64,000 bases of DNA. It comes from Nonomuraea fuscirosea. Lineage in GTDB: Bacteria; Actinomycetota; Actinomycetes; Streptosporangiales; Streptosporangiaceae. The notes beneath the pieces were generated by a model. It searched no databases. It was not told the DNA's origin and saw only the letters and a list, made by a program, of their open reading frames with translations. Below, piece after piece: positions 57,081 through 64,000 of the stretch (positions are counted from its first letter, which is position 1; the number at the start of each line of letters is the position of its first letter). The stretch spans positions 124,001-188,000 of the forward strand of contig NZ_PVNG01000014.1 in the NCBI RefSeq assembly GCF_003001935.1, read 5' to 3'. A program made the translations under genes and the position numbers.

Positions 57081-59852
57081 TCAGGAGCCGGCGGTGGCCT
57101 GGTCGAGGAGTTCCAGGAGGTGCTGGTACGGCTTTCCGGTGGCGCGGGTCATACCGAGCTCGCACGTCCGGTTGACCGAGGCGTGGGCGGCGAAGTCCCC
57201 GGCCGTCACGGTGGCGGCCTCGGCCCGGGTGGCGGAGGCGGTGAGTTCGGGGTGGAGCAGGCCGCGGTCCCCGGCGAAGGCGCAGCACTGCCAGCCCTCC
57301 GGGATCACCACCTCGTCGGCCACGGCCCGTGCGATGCCGTCGATGGCCGCGTCCAGGCCCAGCCGGGTGGAGGAGCAGGTGGGGTGCAGGGCCAGGGACG
57401 GCAGCCGGCGGGCGGCGGGAAGCCGGGGCAGGAGGTGCTCGGCGGTGTAGGCGACGGCGTCCAGCACCTTCAGGTCGGGGACGAGGTGGGCGTACCCCTC
57501 GGTGCAGGAGGCGGCGTCGGTGACGACCGGGACGCGGCCGTCGCGGGTGGCCCGGGCGAGGGCGTCGCGGACGCGCCCGGCCATCGTCTCGTGGCCATCG
57601 GCGTACCCCTTGGACGACCAGGGGGTGCCGCAGCACAGCCCGGCGATCTCGGCGGGCACGCGCAGCGTGACGCCGGCCCGCTCGGCCAGACGCTGGAAGG
57701 CGGTCATGACGCCGGGCCCGTCGCCGGCGGGGGCGAACATGGTGTTCAGGCAGGACGGGAGGTAGACGGCGTCGGGGTCGGTGGCGGGGACCGGGCGGCG
57801 CCTGGCCCCGCCCCTGGGCAGGTCGCGGCTCCACTGCGGGACCGTCTCCGAGCCGGCCAGCGCGCGGGCGGCCCGGCTGCCGGCCTCGGGGAGGGCGGGC
57901 GGGGTCGCGGCGGCGGCGTCCAGGGCCAGGTTCATCGCGCGGGTGAGGCCGTCCCAGTGCCTGGCGGCGCTGTTCCAGCCCTTCTTCGCGGCCCGGCCGT
58001 GCCGCTCGGCGCGCAGGCGCTTGGTCAGGTCGCCGGTGTTGATCAGGACGGGGCAGGCGGTGGCGCACATGCCGTCCACGGCGCAGGTGTCCACGGCGTC
58101 GTAGCCGTAGTCCTCCTCCAGCGCGCGGGCCAGGTCGTGATCGCCGGCCGCCTCGGCGGCGGCCATCTCGCGGCGCAGCACGATGCGCTGGCGCGGAGTG
58201 GTGGTCAGGTCGCGGCTGGGGCAGACGGGCTCGCAGTAGCCGCACTCGACGCAGCGGTCGACCTCGGGCTCGACGGTGACGACCCGCTTGAGGTCGCGCA
58301 GGTGGGCGTCGTCGCGGTCGGTGAGCACGACGCCGGGGTTGAGCGTGCCCGCCGGGTCGCACAGGCGCTTGATCTCGCGCATGACGTCGTAGAGCTCGTC
58401 GCCGTACTGGCGGCGGACGAACGGGGCCATGACGCGGCCGGTGCCGTGCTCGGCCTTGAGCGTGCCGCCGCGCCCCAGCACGGCCTCGACCATGTCCTCG
58501 GTGAAGTCGGCGTAACGCTGCAGCTCGGTGCCGAAGCGTTCGTTCAGCATGAAGTGCAGGTTGCCGTCCTTGGCGTGGCCGAAGATGACGCTGCGCTCGT
58601 AGCGGTGCTTGGCGAACAGCTCGGTGAGGTCGTCGCACAGGTCCGCGAGGACGGGTACGGGAACGGCGACGTCCTCCAGCAGGGCGGTGGTGCCGCTGGG
58701 CCGGGCGCCGGCCACGGAGGCGTACAGACCCTTGCGGATGTGCCACAGCGCGGCCCTGACGCCGGCCTGCCTGCCGAGCCGGGCGGGGACGGACAGGGGC
58801 AGCCCGGCGAACGCCAGCTCGGCGGCCCGCTCGCGCTCGGTGAGCAGGTCGGCGTCGGACTCCTGCCACTCGACCAGCAGCGCGGCGTGCCCGGCGACGT
58901 CGAGGGAGCGCAGCACGTCGTCGGCCTTGGGGTCGGCCTGGGCCACCCGCAGCGACTCGGCGTCCAGCAGCTCGACCGCGGCCGGCCCGGCGGCGACGAG
59001 TTCGGGCATCGCGGCCATCGCCGCGCGCAGCGTCGGCAGCACGAGCAGGCCGGTGGCGGCCAGGCGGTGCGCGGGGACCGTGCGGAAGACCGCCTCGGCG
59101 ACGAAGCCGAGCGTGCCCTCGCTGCCGATGATCAGGTGGGCGAGGATCTGCGCGGGCGAATCGTGGTCGAGGAGGCTGTTGAGGCCGTACCCCATGGTGT
59201 TCTTGAGCGAGAACTGGGCGGTGATGCGGCGCACCGACTCGGCGTCGCCGCGCACGCGGTCGCGCAGCCGGGCCAGCCCGTCGGCGAGCGCGGGCTCCAG
59301 CGCCCGCAGCCGCTCGTCCGCGTCGGGGGCGCCGGTGTCGACGACGGTGCCGCTGGGCAGCACGACCGTCATCGACTCCAGGGTCCGGTACGTGTTCGCG
59401 TGCGTGCCGCAGGTCATGCCGCTGGAGTTGTTGGCCACCACGCCGCCGATCGTGCACGCCGACTCGCTGGCCGGGTCGGGGCCGAGCTTGCGGCCGTACG
59501 GGGCCAGGCGGGCGTTGACCTGCCGCAGCACCGCGCCGGGCTGGACACGGACGCGCTCGCCCTCGTCCAGCACCTCGATGCCGCGGAAGTGCCGCCGGGT
59601 GTCCACCAGCAGGTGCTCGCTGACGCCCTGCCCGCTCAGGCTGGTGCCGCCGGAGCGGAAGGTGAGCGGCAGGCCCGTCCGCAGCAGCGCGGCGACCTGC
59701 TCGGCGCTCTCCGGGACCAGGACGGCCTGCGGGGTGAGCAGGTAGTGGGAGGCGTCGTGGGCCATGCCGAGCCGGTCGCCGGCCCGGGTACGGGCGATAC
59801 CCGGCACGGCGGCCTCCACCGTGGCCAGGACTGCGGGATCCGGCGCGTTCAT
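57081..59852 (-). CDS. FAD-linked oxidase fused to Fe-S subunit (GlcD-GlcF-like, D-lactate/2-hydroxyacid dehydrogenase)
   Basis: A 923-residue fusion. The N-terminal half is a PCMH-type FAD domain (VPESAEQVAALLRTGLPLTF, SGGTSLSGQGVSEHLLVD, ESACTIGGVVANNSSGM, GSEGTLGFVAEAVFRTVP) with an oxidase C-terminal domain (SVIFGHAKDGNLHFM, EHGTGRVMAPFVRRQYG, LCDPAGTLNPG). The C-terminal half has two cluster motifs, CVECGYCEPVCPS and CAVDGMCATACPV, and two CCG-type domains (GLCCGTPW, WQCCAFAGD). It oxidises a 2-hydroxyacid and passes electrons to quinone or cytochrome. ATG at 59852 follows AGGAA at 5 bases; a GTG sits just before it. It ends the minus-strand catabolic cluster, where a hydroxyacid product could be its substrate. 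Confidence 0.92.
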   Translation of the reverse strand: MNAPDPAVLATVEAAVPGIARTRAGDRLGMAHDASHYLLTPQAVLVPESAEQVAALLRTGLPLTFRSGGTSLSGQGVSEHLLVDTRRHFRGIEVLDEGERVRVQPGAVLRQVNARLAPYGRKLGPDPASESACTIGGVVANNSSGMTCGTHANTYRTLESMTVVLPSGTVVDTGAPDADERLRALEPALADGLARLRDRVRGDAESVRRITAQFSLKNTMGYGLNSLLDHDSPAQILAHLIIGSEGTLGFVAEAVFRTVPAHRLAATGLLVLPTLRAAMAAMPELVAAGPAAVELLDAESLRVAQADPKADDVLRSLDVAGHAALLVEWQESDADLLTERERAAELAFAGLPLSVPARLGRQAGVRAALWHIRKGLYASVAGARPSGTTALLEDVAVPVPVLADLCDDLTELFAKHRYERSVIFGHAKDGNLHFMLNERFGTELQRYADFTEDMVEAVLGRGGTLKAEHGTGRVMAPFVRRQYGDELYDVMREIKRLCDPAGTLNPGVVLTDRDDAHLRDLKRVVTVEPEVDRCVECGYCEPVCPSRDLTTTPRQRIVLRREMAAAEAAGDHDLARALEEDYGYDAVDTCAVDGMCATACPVLINTGDLTKRLRAERHGRAAKKGWNSAARHWDGLTRAMNLALDAAAATPPALPEAGSRAARALAGSETVPQWSRDLPRGGARRRPVPATDPDAVYLPSCLNTMFAPAGDGPGVMTAFQRLAERAGVTLRVPAEIAGLCCGTPWSSKGYADGHETMAGRVRDALARATRDGRVPVVTDAASCTEGYAHLVPDLKVLDAVAYTAEHLLPRLPAARRLPSLALHPTCSSTRLGLDAAIDGIARAVADEVVIPEGWQCCAFAGDRGLLHPELTASATRAEAATVTAGDFAAHASVNRTCELGMTRATGKPYQHLLELLDQATAGS

Positions 59853-59930
59853 CACGTTTCCTACTCTTTCATCGGCACGATCCGCGCCGAACTCCGGCCC
59901 ACCGGGCGCGGAGCTGTGGAAGCCCCCGGC

Positions 59931-60944
59931 CTAGCGGCGCGGGTCTATGTGGATCTTGGGGCCCGGGCCGGCGGCGGGCGGGCGGTGTCCGGCCAGGATG
60001 CCGGGGGTCTCGGCCAGGCCGACCGTGGTGGCCACCAGCGGCCGGGCGTCCACCGAGCCGTCGGTGTAGGCGGCGGCCGCCGCGGCCAGTCCGGCCGAGC
60101 CGCCCAGGATACCGACGGCGGTGACGTCCTTGAGCAGCAGGTCACGGGTGTCGAGGGTGCTCGGCATGCCGGCCAGGCCGATGTAGACCACGCGCCCGGC
60201 CGGTTCGACGAGGTCGGCGGCGAGCGCGGGTAACTCGGGCGCGTTGGAGGCGTCAACGACCGCGTCCCAGGCGAGCGGCGGCAGCTCGGGCCTGGTCCAG
60301 ACGCCGGCGAAACCGAGCGTGGCGGCCAGGCGCAGCCCTTCCCGGTCGCGGCCCATCAGGTGCGTCTCGACCCCCCTGGCCCGCGCGAACAGCGCCGCCA
60401 GCAGGCCGATCGTGCCGGTGCCGAGGATCAGCAGCCGCCCTCCCCGGCCGAGCCCGGCGGCCTCGACGGCCCGCACGGCGTTGCCGCCCGGCTCCACCAG
60501 CGCGCCGAGCGCCGGATCCAGCTCGGCGGGCAGCGGGCGCAGGGCGGCGACCGGCACGGCGAGCCGTTCGGCCAGCGCTCCGGCGAAGCCGCGGCTGATG
60601 CCGATCTCGGCCAGGTCCGCGCACACGTGGTGGCGGCCGGCCAGGCAGCGCGCGCAGTCCCCGCAGCCGAGCATGGTGTCGCCGGTGACCCGGCGGCCCA
60701 GCCAGCGGCGCTCCACACCCGCGCCCACCCTGGTGACGATCCCGCACCACTCGTGGCCGGGGCGCAGCGGGTACCAGGAGCGGCCGGTGCGCAGGTAGCT
60801 CATCTCGCCGGTGAACAGCTCGACGTCGGTGCCGCACACCCCGGCCCGCTCCACGTCCACGACGACCTGCCCGGCCCCGGCGACCGGCGGCTCGACGTCG
60901 TGCACCGCGGCCTCTGCAGGACCGGTGATGACGAGGGCGCGCAC
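59931..60944 (-). CDS. Zinc-dependent medium-chain dehydrogenase
   Basis: A 337-residue MDR enzyme with both zinc sites: catalytic Cys in AGVCGTDVELF and GHEWCGIV, structural site CGDCARCLAGRHHVC; then LGALVEPGGNAVRAVEAAGL and the NAD-binding GTGTIGLLAALFARARG, with VVDASNAPELPALAADLVEP. The arrangement resembles threonine or sorbitol dehydrogenase-type enzymes oxidising a secondary alcohol of a sugar or acid. GTG at 60944 directly follows the FAH stop (TAGGTG, no gap), so the two are coupled. Length and motifs are normal. It lies in the catabolic cluster between the FAH-family gene and the GlcD-GlcF fusion. Confidence 0.92.
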   Translation of the reverse strand: MRALVITGPAEAAVHDVEPPVAGAGQVVVDVERAGVCGTDVELFTGEMSYLRTGRSWYPLRPGHEWCGIVTRVGAGVERRWLGRRVTGDTMLGCGDCARCLAGRHHVCADLAEIGISRGFAGALAERLAVPVAALRPLPAELDPALGALVEPGGNAVRAVEAAGLGRGGRLLILGTGTIGLLAALFARARGVETHLMGRDREGLRLAATLGFAGVWTRPELPPLAWDAVVDASNAPELPALAADLVEPAGRVVYIGLAGMPSTLDTRDLLLKDVTAVGILGGSAGLAAAAAAYTDGSVDARPLVATTVGLAETPGILAGHRPPAAGPGPKIHIDPRR

Positions 60945-61793
60945 CTAGCGGGGCCCCACGACCCGCTGACGCTGGCTGCCCAGGCCGTCGATGCCCAGCT
61001 CCATCACGTCGCCGGGCTGGAGCCAGATCTGCGGCTTGTGACCCATGCCGACTCCGGGCGGAGTGCCGGTGTTGATCAGGTCGCCCGGCTCCAGCACCAT
61101 GAACTGGCTCAGGTGGTGGACGAGGAAGTACGGGTCGAAGATCATCGTCGCGGTGCTGCCGGTCTGGCGGCGGGTGCCGCTGACGTCCAGCCACATGCCC
61201 AAATTCCGTACGTCGGCGATCTCGTCGGGGGTGACCAGCCACGGCCCGGCCGGGTTGAACGTCTCGGCCGACTTGCCCTTGCTCCACTGGCCGCCGCGCT
61301 CCATCTGGAAGGCGCGCTCGCTGACGTCGTTGACCACGCAGTAGCCGGCGATGGCGGCGCCGGCCTCCTCGACGGAGTCGAGGTAGGAGGTACGCCGGCC
61401 GATGACGATGCCCAGCTCCACCTCCCAGTCGGGCTTGGTGGAGCCGCGGGGGATGCGCACGTCGTCGTACGGGCCGATGAGGGTGTTGGGCGGCTTGGTG
61501 AACAGGATCGGCTCGTCCGGCACGGCCTGACCGGTCTCGGCGGCGTGGTCGCTGTAATTGAGCCCGATGCACAGGATCTGGTGCGGCCTGGCGATCGGCG
61601 CGCCGATCCGCTCACCGGCGAACGCGCGGCGCTCCCCGGTCGCCACCCGCTCGGCGAGCAGCGCGGGGCCGCCCGCGGCGAAGAATCTCTCGTCGAAGTC
61701 GGGGGTGACGTCGGAGACGTCGACGTAGTGGGTGTCGTCCACGCGGACGACGGGCTTCTCGGCGCCGGGCGGGCCGATGCGCATGAGGTACAC
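60945..61793 (-). CDS. Fumarylacetoacetate hydrolase family protein
   Basis: A 282-residue FAH-fold protein: HQILCIGLNYSDHAAETGQA, PILFTKPPNTLIGPYDDVRI, the metal-binding DWEVELGIVIGRR, GYCVVNDVSERAFQ, GPWLVTPDEIADVRNLGM, and INTGTPPGVGMGHKPQIWLQ. Acidic metal ligands are in place (two Glu in EVELG, Asp in NDVS). Members hydrolyse or isomerise C-C bonds of 2-oxo acids, including 2,4-diketo-3-deoxy-sugar acids. With the neighbouring dehydrogenase this resembles the tail of an L-fucose or L-rhamnose type oxidative pathway, which is inference. GTG at 61793 follows GGAG at 7 bases. A short leader ORF may precede it. Confidence 0.92.
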   Translation of the reverse strand: MYLMRIGPPGAEKPVVRVDDTHYVDVSDVTPDFDERFFAAGGPALLAERVATGERRAFAGERIGAPIARPHQILCIGLNYSDHAAETGQAVPDEPILFTKPPNTLIGPYDDVRIPRGSTKPDWEVELGIVIGRRTSYLDSVEEAGAAIAGYCVVNDVSERAFQMERGGQWSKGKSAETFNPAGPWLVTPDEIADVRNLGMWLDVSGTRRQTGSTATMIFDPYFLVHHLSQFMVLEPGDLINTGTPPGVGMGHKPQIWLQPGDVMELGIDGLGSQRQRVVGPR

Positions 61794-61808
61794 GAAGGAT
61801 CTCCGCTG

Positions 61809-61874
61809 TCAGGAGGTCGGCGAGGCCGGGGCCGCCATGCGGGTGACGCCCGGCTCGGCCACCGGATCGGGCAT
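61809..61874 (-). CDS. Possible 21-residue leader peptide ahead of the FAH gene
   Basis: ATG at 61874 opens a 21-codon frame (MPDPVAEPGVTR, MAAPASPTS) ending at TGA 61809, 15 bases before the FAH start and in the same frame. It would be translated leaderlessly from the promoter at 61882-61910. A real small protein, a leader peptide or chance are all possible. Confidence 0.25.
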   Translation of the reverse strand: MPDPVAEPGVTRMAAPASPTS

Positions 61875-61881
61875 GTTCCGA

Positions 61882-61910
61882 ACCTTAGACCACCGTTCAC
61901 GAAGCCGGAA
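61882..61910 (-). promoter_or_regulatory. Candidate promoter of the FAH-dehydrogenase operon
   Basis: On the minus strand TTCCGG (61905-61910) and TAAGGT (61882-61887) are 17 bases apart, in the only sizeable gap between the cluster's genes (61794-61922). ATG at 61874 begins 7 bases after the -10, a leaderless arrangement. Confidence 0.4.
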
Positions 61911-61922
61911 TACGGGGGTGAA

Positions 61923-62729
61923 TCAGGCGAACCGCACCTCGGCGCTGACGAGCGCGCCGCCGTCGGCGTCGAGCACCCACAGCCGCGCCCCGTCCGGCTC
62001 GGGCCGGCCGGCCAGCCTGACGGGGGTACCGAGGTGGACGGGGGCGAGGGCGCGCATGGAGTACGTCGCCGGGGTACGGCCCGGACTGCGGCGCAGGGCG
62101 AGGTCGAGCAGCAGCATGCTGGTGAGCGGGCCGTGGACGAGCAGGCCCGGCTGCCCTTCCACCTCGCGGGTCCACGGGTCGTTGTAGTGGACGAGGTGGC
62201 TGTTGTAGGTCAGCGCGGAGTAGCGGAACAGGTGCACGGGGCCCAGTTCGAGCGGCTCGTCCCAGGTCAGCTCGGCCGGGCCGGGGCCCGGCTGGGGGCG
62301 GGCGGGGGCGGTGGGGCCGAGGAAGACGTCGTGCTGGCGTACGGTCACGGCGGGCCCGTCCGGTCCGCCGATCGTCCTCGCGATCGTCACGAACACGAGC
62401 CTGCCGCTGCGGCCCCGCTTGTCGTCCATCCGGTCGAGCGTGGCGGTCAGATCGAGCGTCTCGCCGTAGCGGATCGGGCGGTGGAAGGTCATCTCCTCCC
62501 CCGCGAACAGGCGGCGCGGCAGGTCGATGTCCGGCACGACGCCGTCACGGGCCGGGGTGCCGTCGGGACGCAGCGCGTCAAGGCCGAGGTCGGGCAGGAA
62601 GTAGAGCCCGTGCCGGCCTGGCGGCAGCGCCCCGCCCTCGACCGGCTCGGGGTCGTCCGGCGCGAAGGTGTCCCGATAGGCCCGCGCGGGCCACAACCGG
62701 ATGGTGTCGGTCCTGGTGATCGTGCTCAC
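61923..62729 (-). CDS. MaoC/FAS1-like dehydratase-domain protein
   Basis: A 268-residue double-hotdog protein. The N-terminal half (LPPGRHGLYFLPDLGLDALR, RRLFAGEEMTFHRPIRYGET) resembles FAS1-like dehydratase and mesaconyl-CoA hydratase domains. The C-terminal half (LFRYSALTYNSHLVHYNDPW) carries the MaoC hydratase motif with Asp/His in NSHLVHYNDP, followed by GLLVHGPLTSMLLLDLAL. Such proteins add or remove water at enoyl-CoA or related thioesters. GTG at 62729 follows GGAGGAG at 4 bases. It lies 67 bases downstream of the amidohydrolase in the same direction. The substrate is not evident, and no CoA ligase is visible in the window. Confidence 0.88.
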   Translation of the reverse strand: MSTITRTDTIRLWPARAYRDTFAPDDPEPVEGGALPPGRHGLYFLPDLGLDALRPDGTPARDGVVPDIDLPRRLFAGEEMTFHRPIRYGETLDLTATLDRMDDKRGRSGRLVFVTIARTIGGPDGPAVTVRQHDVFLGPTAPARPQPGPGPAELTWDEPLELGPVHLFRYSALTYNSHLVHYNDPWTREVEGQPGLLVHGPLTSMLLLDLALRRSPGRTPATYSMRALAPVHLGTPVRLAGRPEPDGARLWVLDADGGALVSAEVRFA

Positions 62730-62796
62730 AGGGCTCCTCCCGTGCGGGACGTCGGTCCGGATGGTGATCGCAAGGCCCTCCCGTGCGGGTCGGCGG

Positions 62797-64000
62797 TCAC
62801 AGGTTTCTCCAGGTCCAGTGGCCGGCGAGGAGGGTGCCCGCGACGGGCATCGTGCGCAGTTCGTCGCGGTCGGCGGTGGCCGGGTCGCGGTCGAGGACGA
62901 CCAGGTCGGCGGGGTCGCCGGGGGCGAAGCCGGCCCGCCCGCGGGAGGCGGCGGCCAGGGCCACGCCGCGCGGCAGGCGCTGCTCCGGATGCCACGGCTC
63001 GCGCTCGCCGCGGCTGCGGCTGATCGCGGAGGCGACGGCCTGCCACGGATCCAGCGGCGCGACGGGGGCGTCGGAGCCGAGCCGCAGGGCGACCCCGGCC
63101 TCGTGCAGCGAGGCGAAGGCGAAGGCTCGGCCGGTCCGCCCCTCCCACAGCCGGTCGGCGACGTCACGATCGTCCATGGCGTGCTCGGGCTGGACGCTGG
63201 CCACGAGCCCGAGCCGGGCGAAGCGGGCGAAGTCCCCGGCCCGGACGAGCTGCGCGTGCTCGATCACCCCCGGCCGCCCCAGCTCCTCGAACACGTCGAC
63301 GACCTGGCTGTTCGCCCGGTCTCCAATGGCGTGCACGGCGGCCTCGATCCCGCCGGGCCAGGCCAGGGTGAGCAGGTCGCGCAGCTCTTCGACGGTGTAG
63401 CTCTCGACGCCGCACGCGTGCGGGTCCCCCGGATCGAGCCCCGGGTACGGGTCCCAGCACAGCGCGGTCCTGGTGTTGAGCGAGCCGTCCACGACGACCT
63501 TCAGCCGGCCGACGGTCACCAGCCCGGCGGGGTCGAGGGGCGCGCCGGTGCGCAGGCCCCGCGCGAGGGCGTCGTCCAGCCGGTCGGGCCAGATGGACGC
63601 CTCCACCCGCAGGCTCGTCAGCCCCTCGGCCACCCGCTCGGGCCACAGCCGGACATTGTCGGCGTGCTCGAAGTCGACGATGCCGACGACCCCGCGCCGG
63701 GCCGCCGCCCGTGCCGTGTCGCGGTAGTCGGCCACCGTCAGCGAGCCCTCCGCGTCCAGGCCGGGCGAGCCGATCCAGTCGCCCTCGCGCAGCACCCCCG
63801 ACTCGTCCACGGTCACGCCCATCCGGGCGGCGGCGGCCGAGTTGATCCAGCCGCAGTGCAGGTCGGCGCTGACCAGCACGACCGGGGTGCCGGGGGCGGC
63901 CTCGTCGAGGGCGCGCAGGGTGGGCCGGTCGGGCCAGAGCGCGTCGCGGAAGCCGTACCCGGACAGGACTCCCCCGGCGGGCACGGGCGTGCGGGTGAGC
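62797..64000 (-). CDS. Amidohydrolase family protein (YtcJ-like), N-terminus beyond the window
   Basis: About 400 codons of the C-terminal part of an amidohydrolase_3 protein; the start lies right of base 64000. Visible motifs are VSADLHCGWINSAAAARMGV, LREGDWIG, the barrel strand GIVDFEHADNVRLWPERV, TVGRLKVVVDGSLNTRTALC, AVHAIGDRANSQVVDVFEEL with metal-binding His, IEHAQLVRAGDFARFARLGL, VALRLGSDAPVAPLDPWQAV with the catalytic Asp, and FAPGDPADLVVLDRDP. The family hydrolyses amides or esters of varied small molecules. The N-terminal HxH metal motif is outside the window. It heads the visible catabolic cluster. Confidence 0.9.
   Translation of the reverse strand, partial: LTRTPVPAGGVLSGYGFRDALWPDRPTLRALDEAAPGTPVVLVSADLHCGWINSAAAARMGVTVDESGVLREGDWIGSPGLDAEGSLTVADYRDTARAAARRGVVGIVDFEHADNVRLWPERVAEGLTSLRVEASIWPDRLDDALARGLRTGAPLDPAGLVTVGRLKVVVDGSLNTRTALCWDPYPGLDPGDPHACGVESYTVEELRDLLTLAWPGGIEAAVHAIGDRANSQVVDVFEELGRPGVIEHAQLVRAGDFARFARLGLVASVQPEHAMDDRDVADRLWEGRTGRAFAFASLHEAGVALRLGSDAPVAPLDPWQAVASAISRSRGEREPWHPEQRLPRGVALAAASRGRAGFAPGDPADLVVLDRDPATADRDELRTMPVAGTLLAGHWTWRNL

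Noticed and set aside
57120..60233. A 1037-codon open frame on the + strand
   Set aside because: It is antisense to the GlcD-GlcF fusion, has Gly/Val/Arg-rich shadow composition and no recognisable domain; GC-rich genes routinely open such frames.
1..64000. tRNA, rRNA or CRISPR repeats
   Set aside because: I saw no cloverleaf with CCA-adjacent stem, no rRNA blocks and no regularly spaced repeats with unique spacers. A covariance-model scan would settle short RNAs.

Overview
The window is very GC-rich DNA, strongly GC at third codon positions, from an actinomycete. A DUF574 SAM-dependent methyltransferase, spore-associated-protein-like domains, an AfsR-type regulator, several GTG/TTG starts and probable leaderless promoters suggest a Streptosporangiales organism (for example a Nonomuraea-like genus). 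That placement is inference from gene content only. I see no tRNA, rRNA, CRISPR array or replication origin. The content is ordinary chromosomal accessory sequence with one decayed IS200/IS605 element.

Layout. 0-8.7 kb: a WYL-type regulator (cut by the window edge) divergent from an epoxide hydrolase; DUF488; a coupled operon of a 1164-residue LuxR/ATPase regulator, a ROK sugar kinase and NanE; two glyoxalase-fold (VOC) proteins. 9-14 kb: an FdhF/YdeP molybdopterin oxidoreductase converging on cytochrome bd oxidase (CydA, CydB). 14-19 kb: DUF574 methyltransferase, a cold-shock protein with a terminator-like hairpin in its leader, a small CarD/UvrD-tail-like protein, and two secreted cell-wall hydrolases that share a SapA-like C-terminal domain. 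19-30 kb: AfsR-like regulator, STAS protein, small secreted protein, LacI regulator, DUF3500, a two-component system whose kinase is frameshifted, DUF817 and DUF3817 membrane proteins, and a Ser/Thr kinase. 30-35 kb: BBE-like FAD oxidase with a divergent LysR, a secreted protein whose stop codon lies at the end of an IS605-type element, an intact TnpB and a wrecked TnpA.

35-48 kb: LLM flavin oxidoreductase; beta-mannosidase overlapping a LacI regulator; TetR, MFS exporter and P450; a secreted CE15 glucuronoyl-esterase-like enzyme with FN3 and CBM2 modules and an inverted-repeat operator; a disordered-repeat membrane protein; a 29-residue Cys-rich peptide; a zinc-type quinone reductase. 48-57 kb: an autoregulated TetR and heterodimeric ABC exporter operon, a glutamine-synthetase homologue, MerR divergent from an FAD monooxygenase, and a MOSC protein. 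57-64 kb: a minus-strand catabolic cluster (amidohydrolase, MaoC/FAS1-like dehydratase, FAH-family hydrolase, zinc dehydrogenase, GlcD-GlcF fusion) that looks like a pathway for an uncharacterised carbon source.

A theme of the window is short tandem duplication. It occurs inside genes (ROK kinase nucleotide loop, LuxR regulator, GS N-terminus, the YGQGDA protein). It also occurs just past four genes, where a segment containing the stop codon is repeated downstream.
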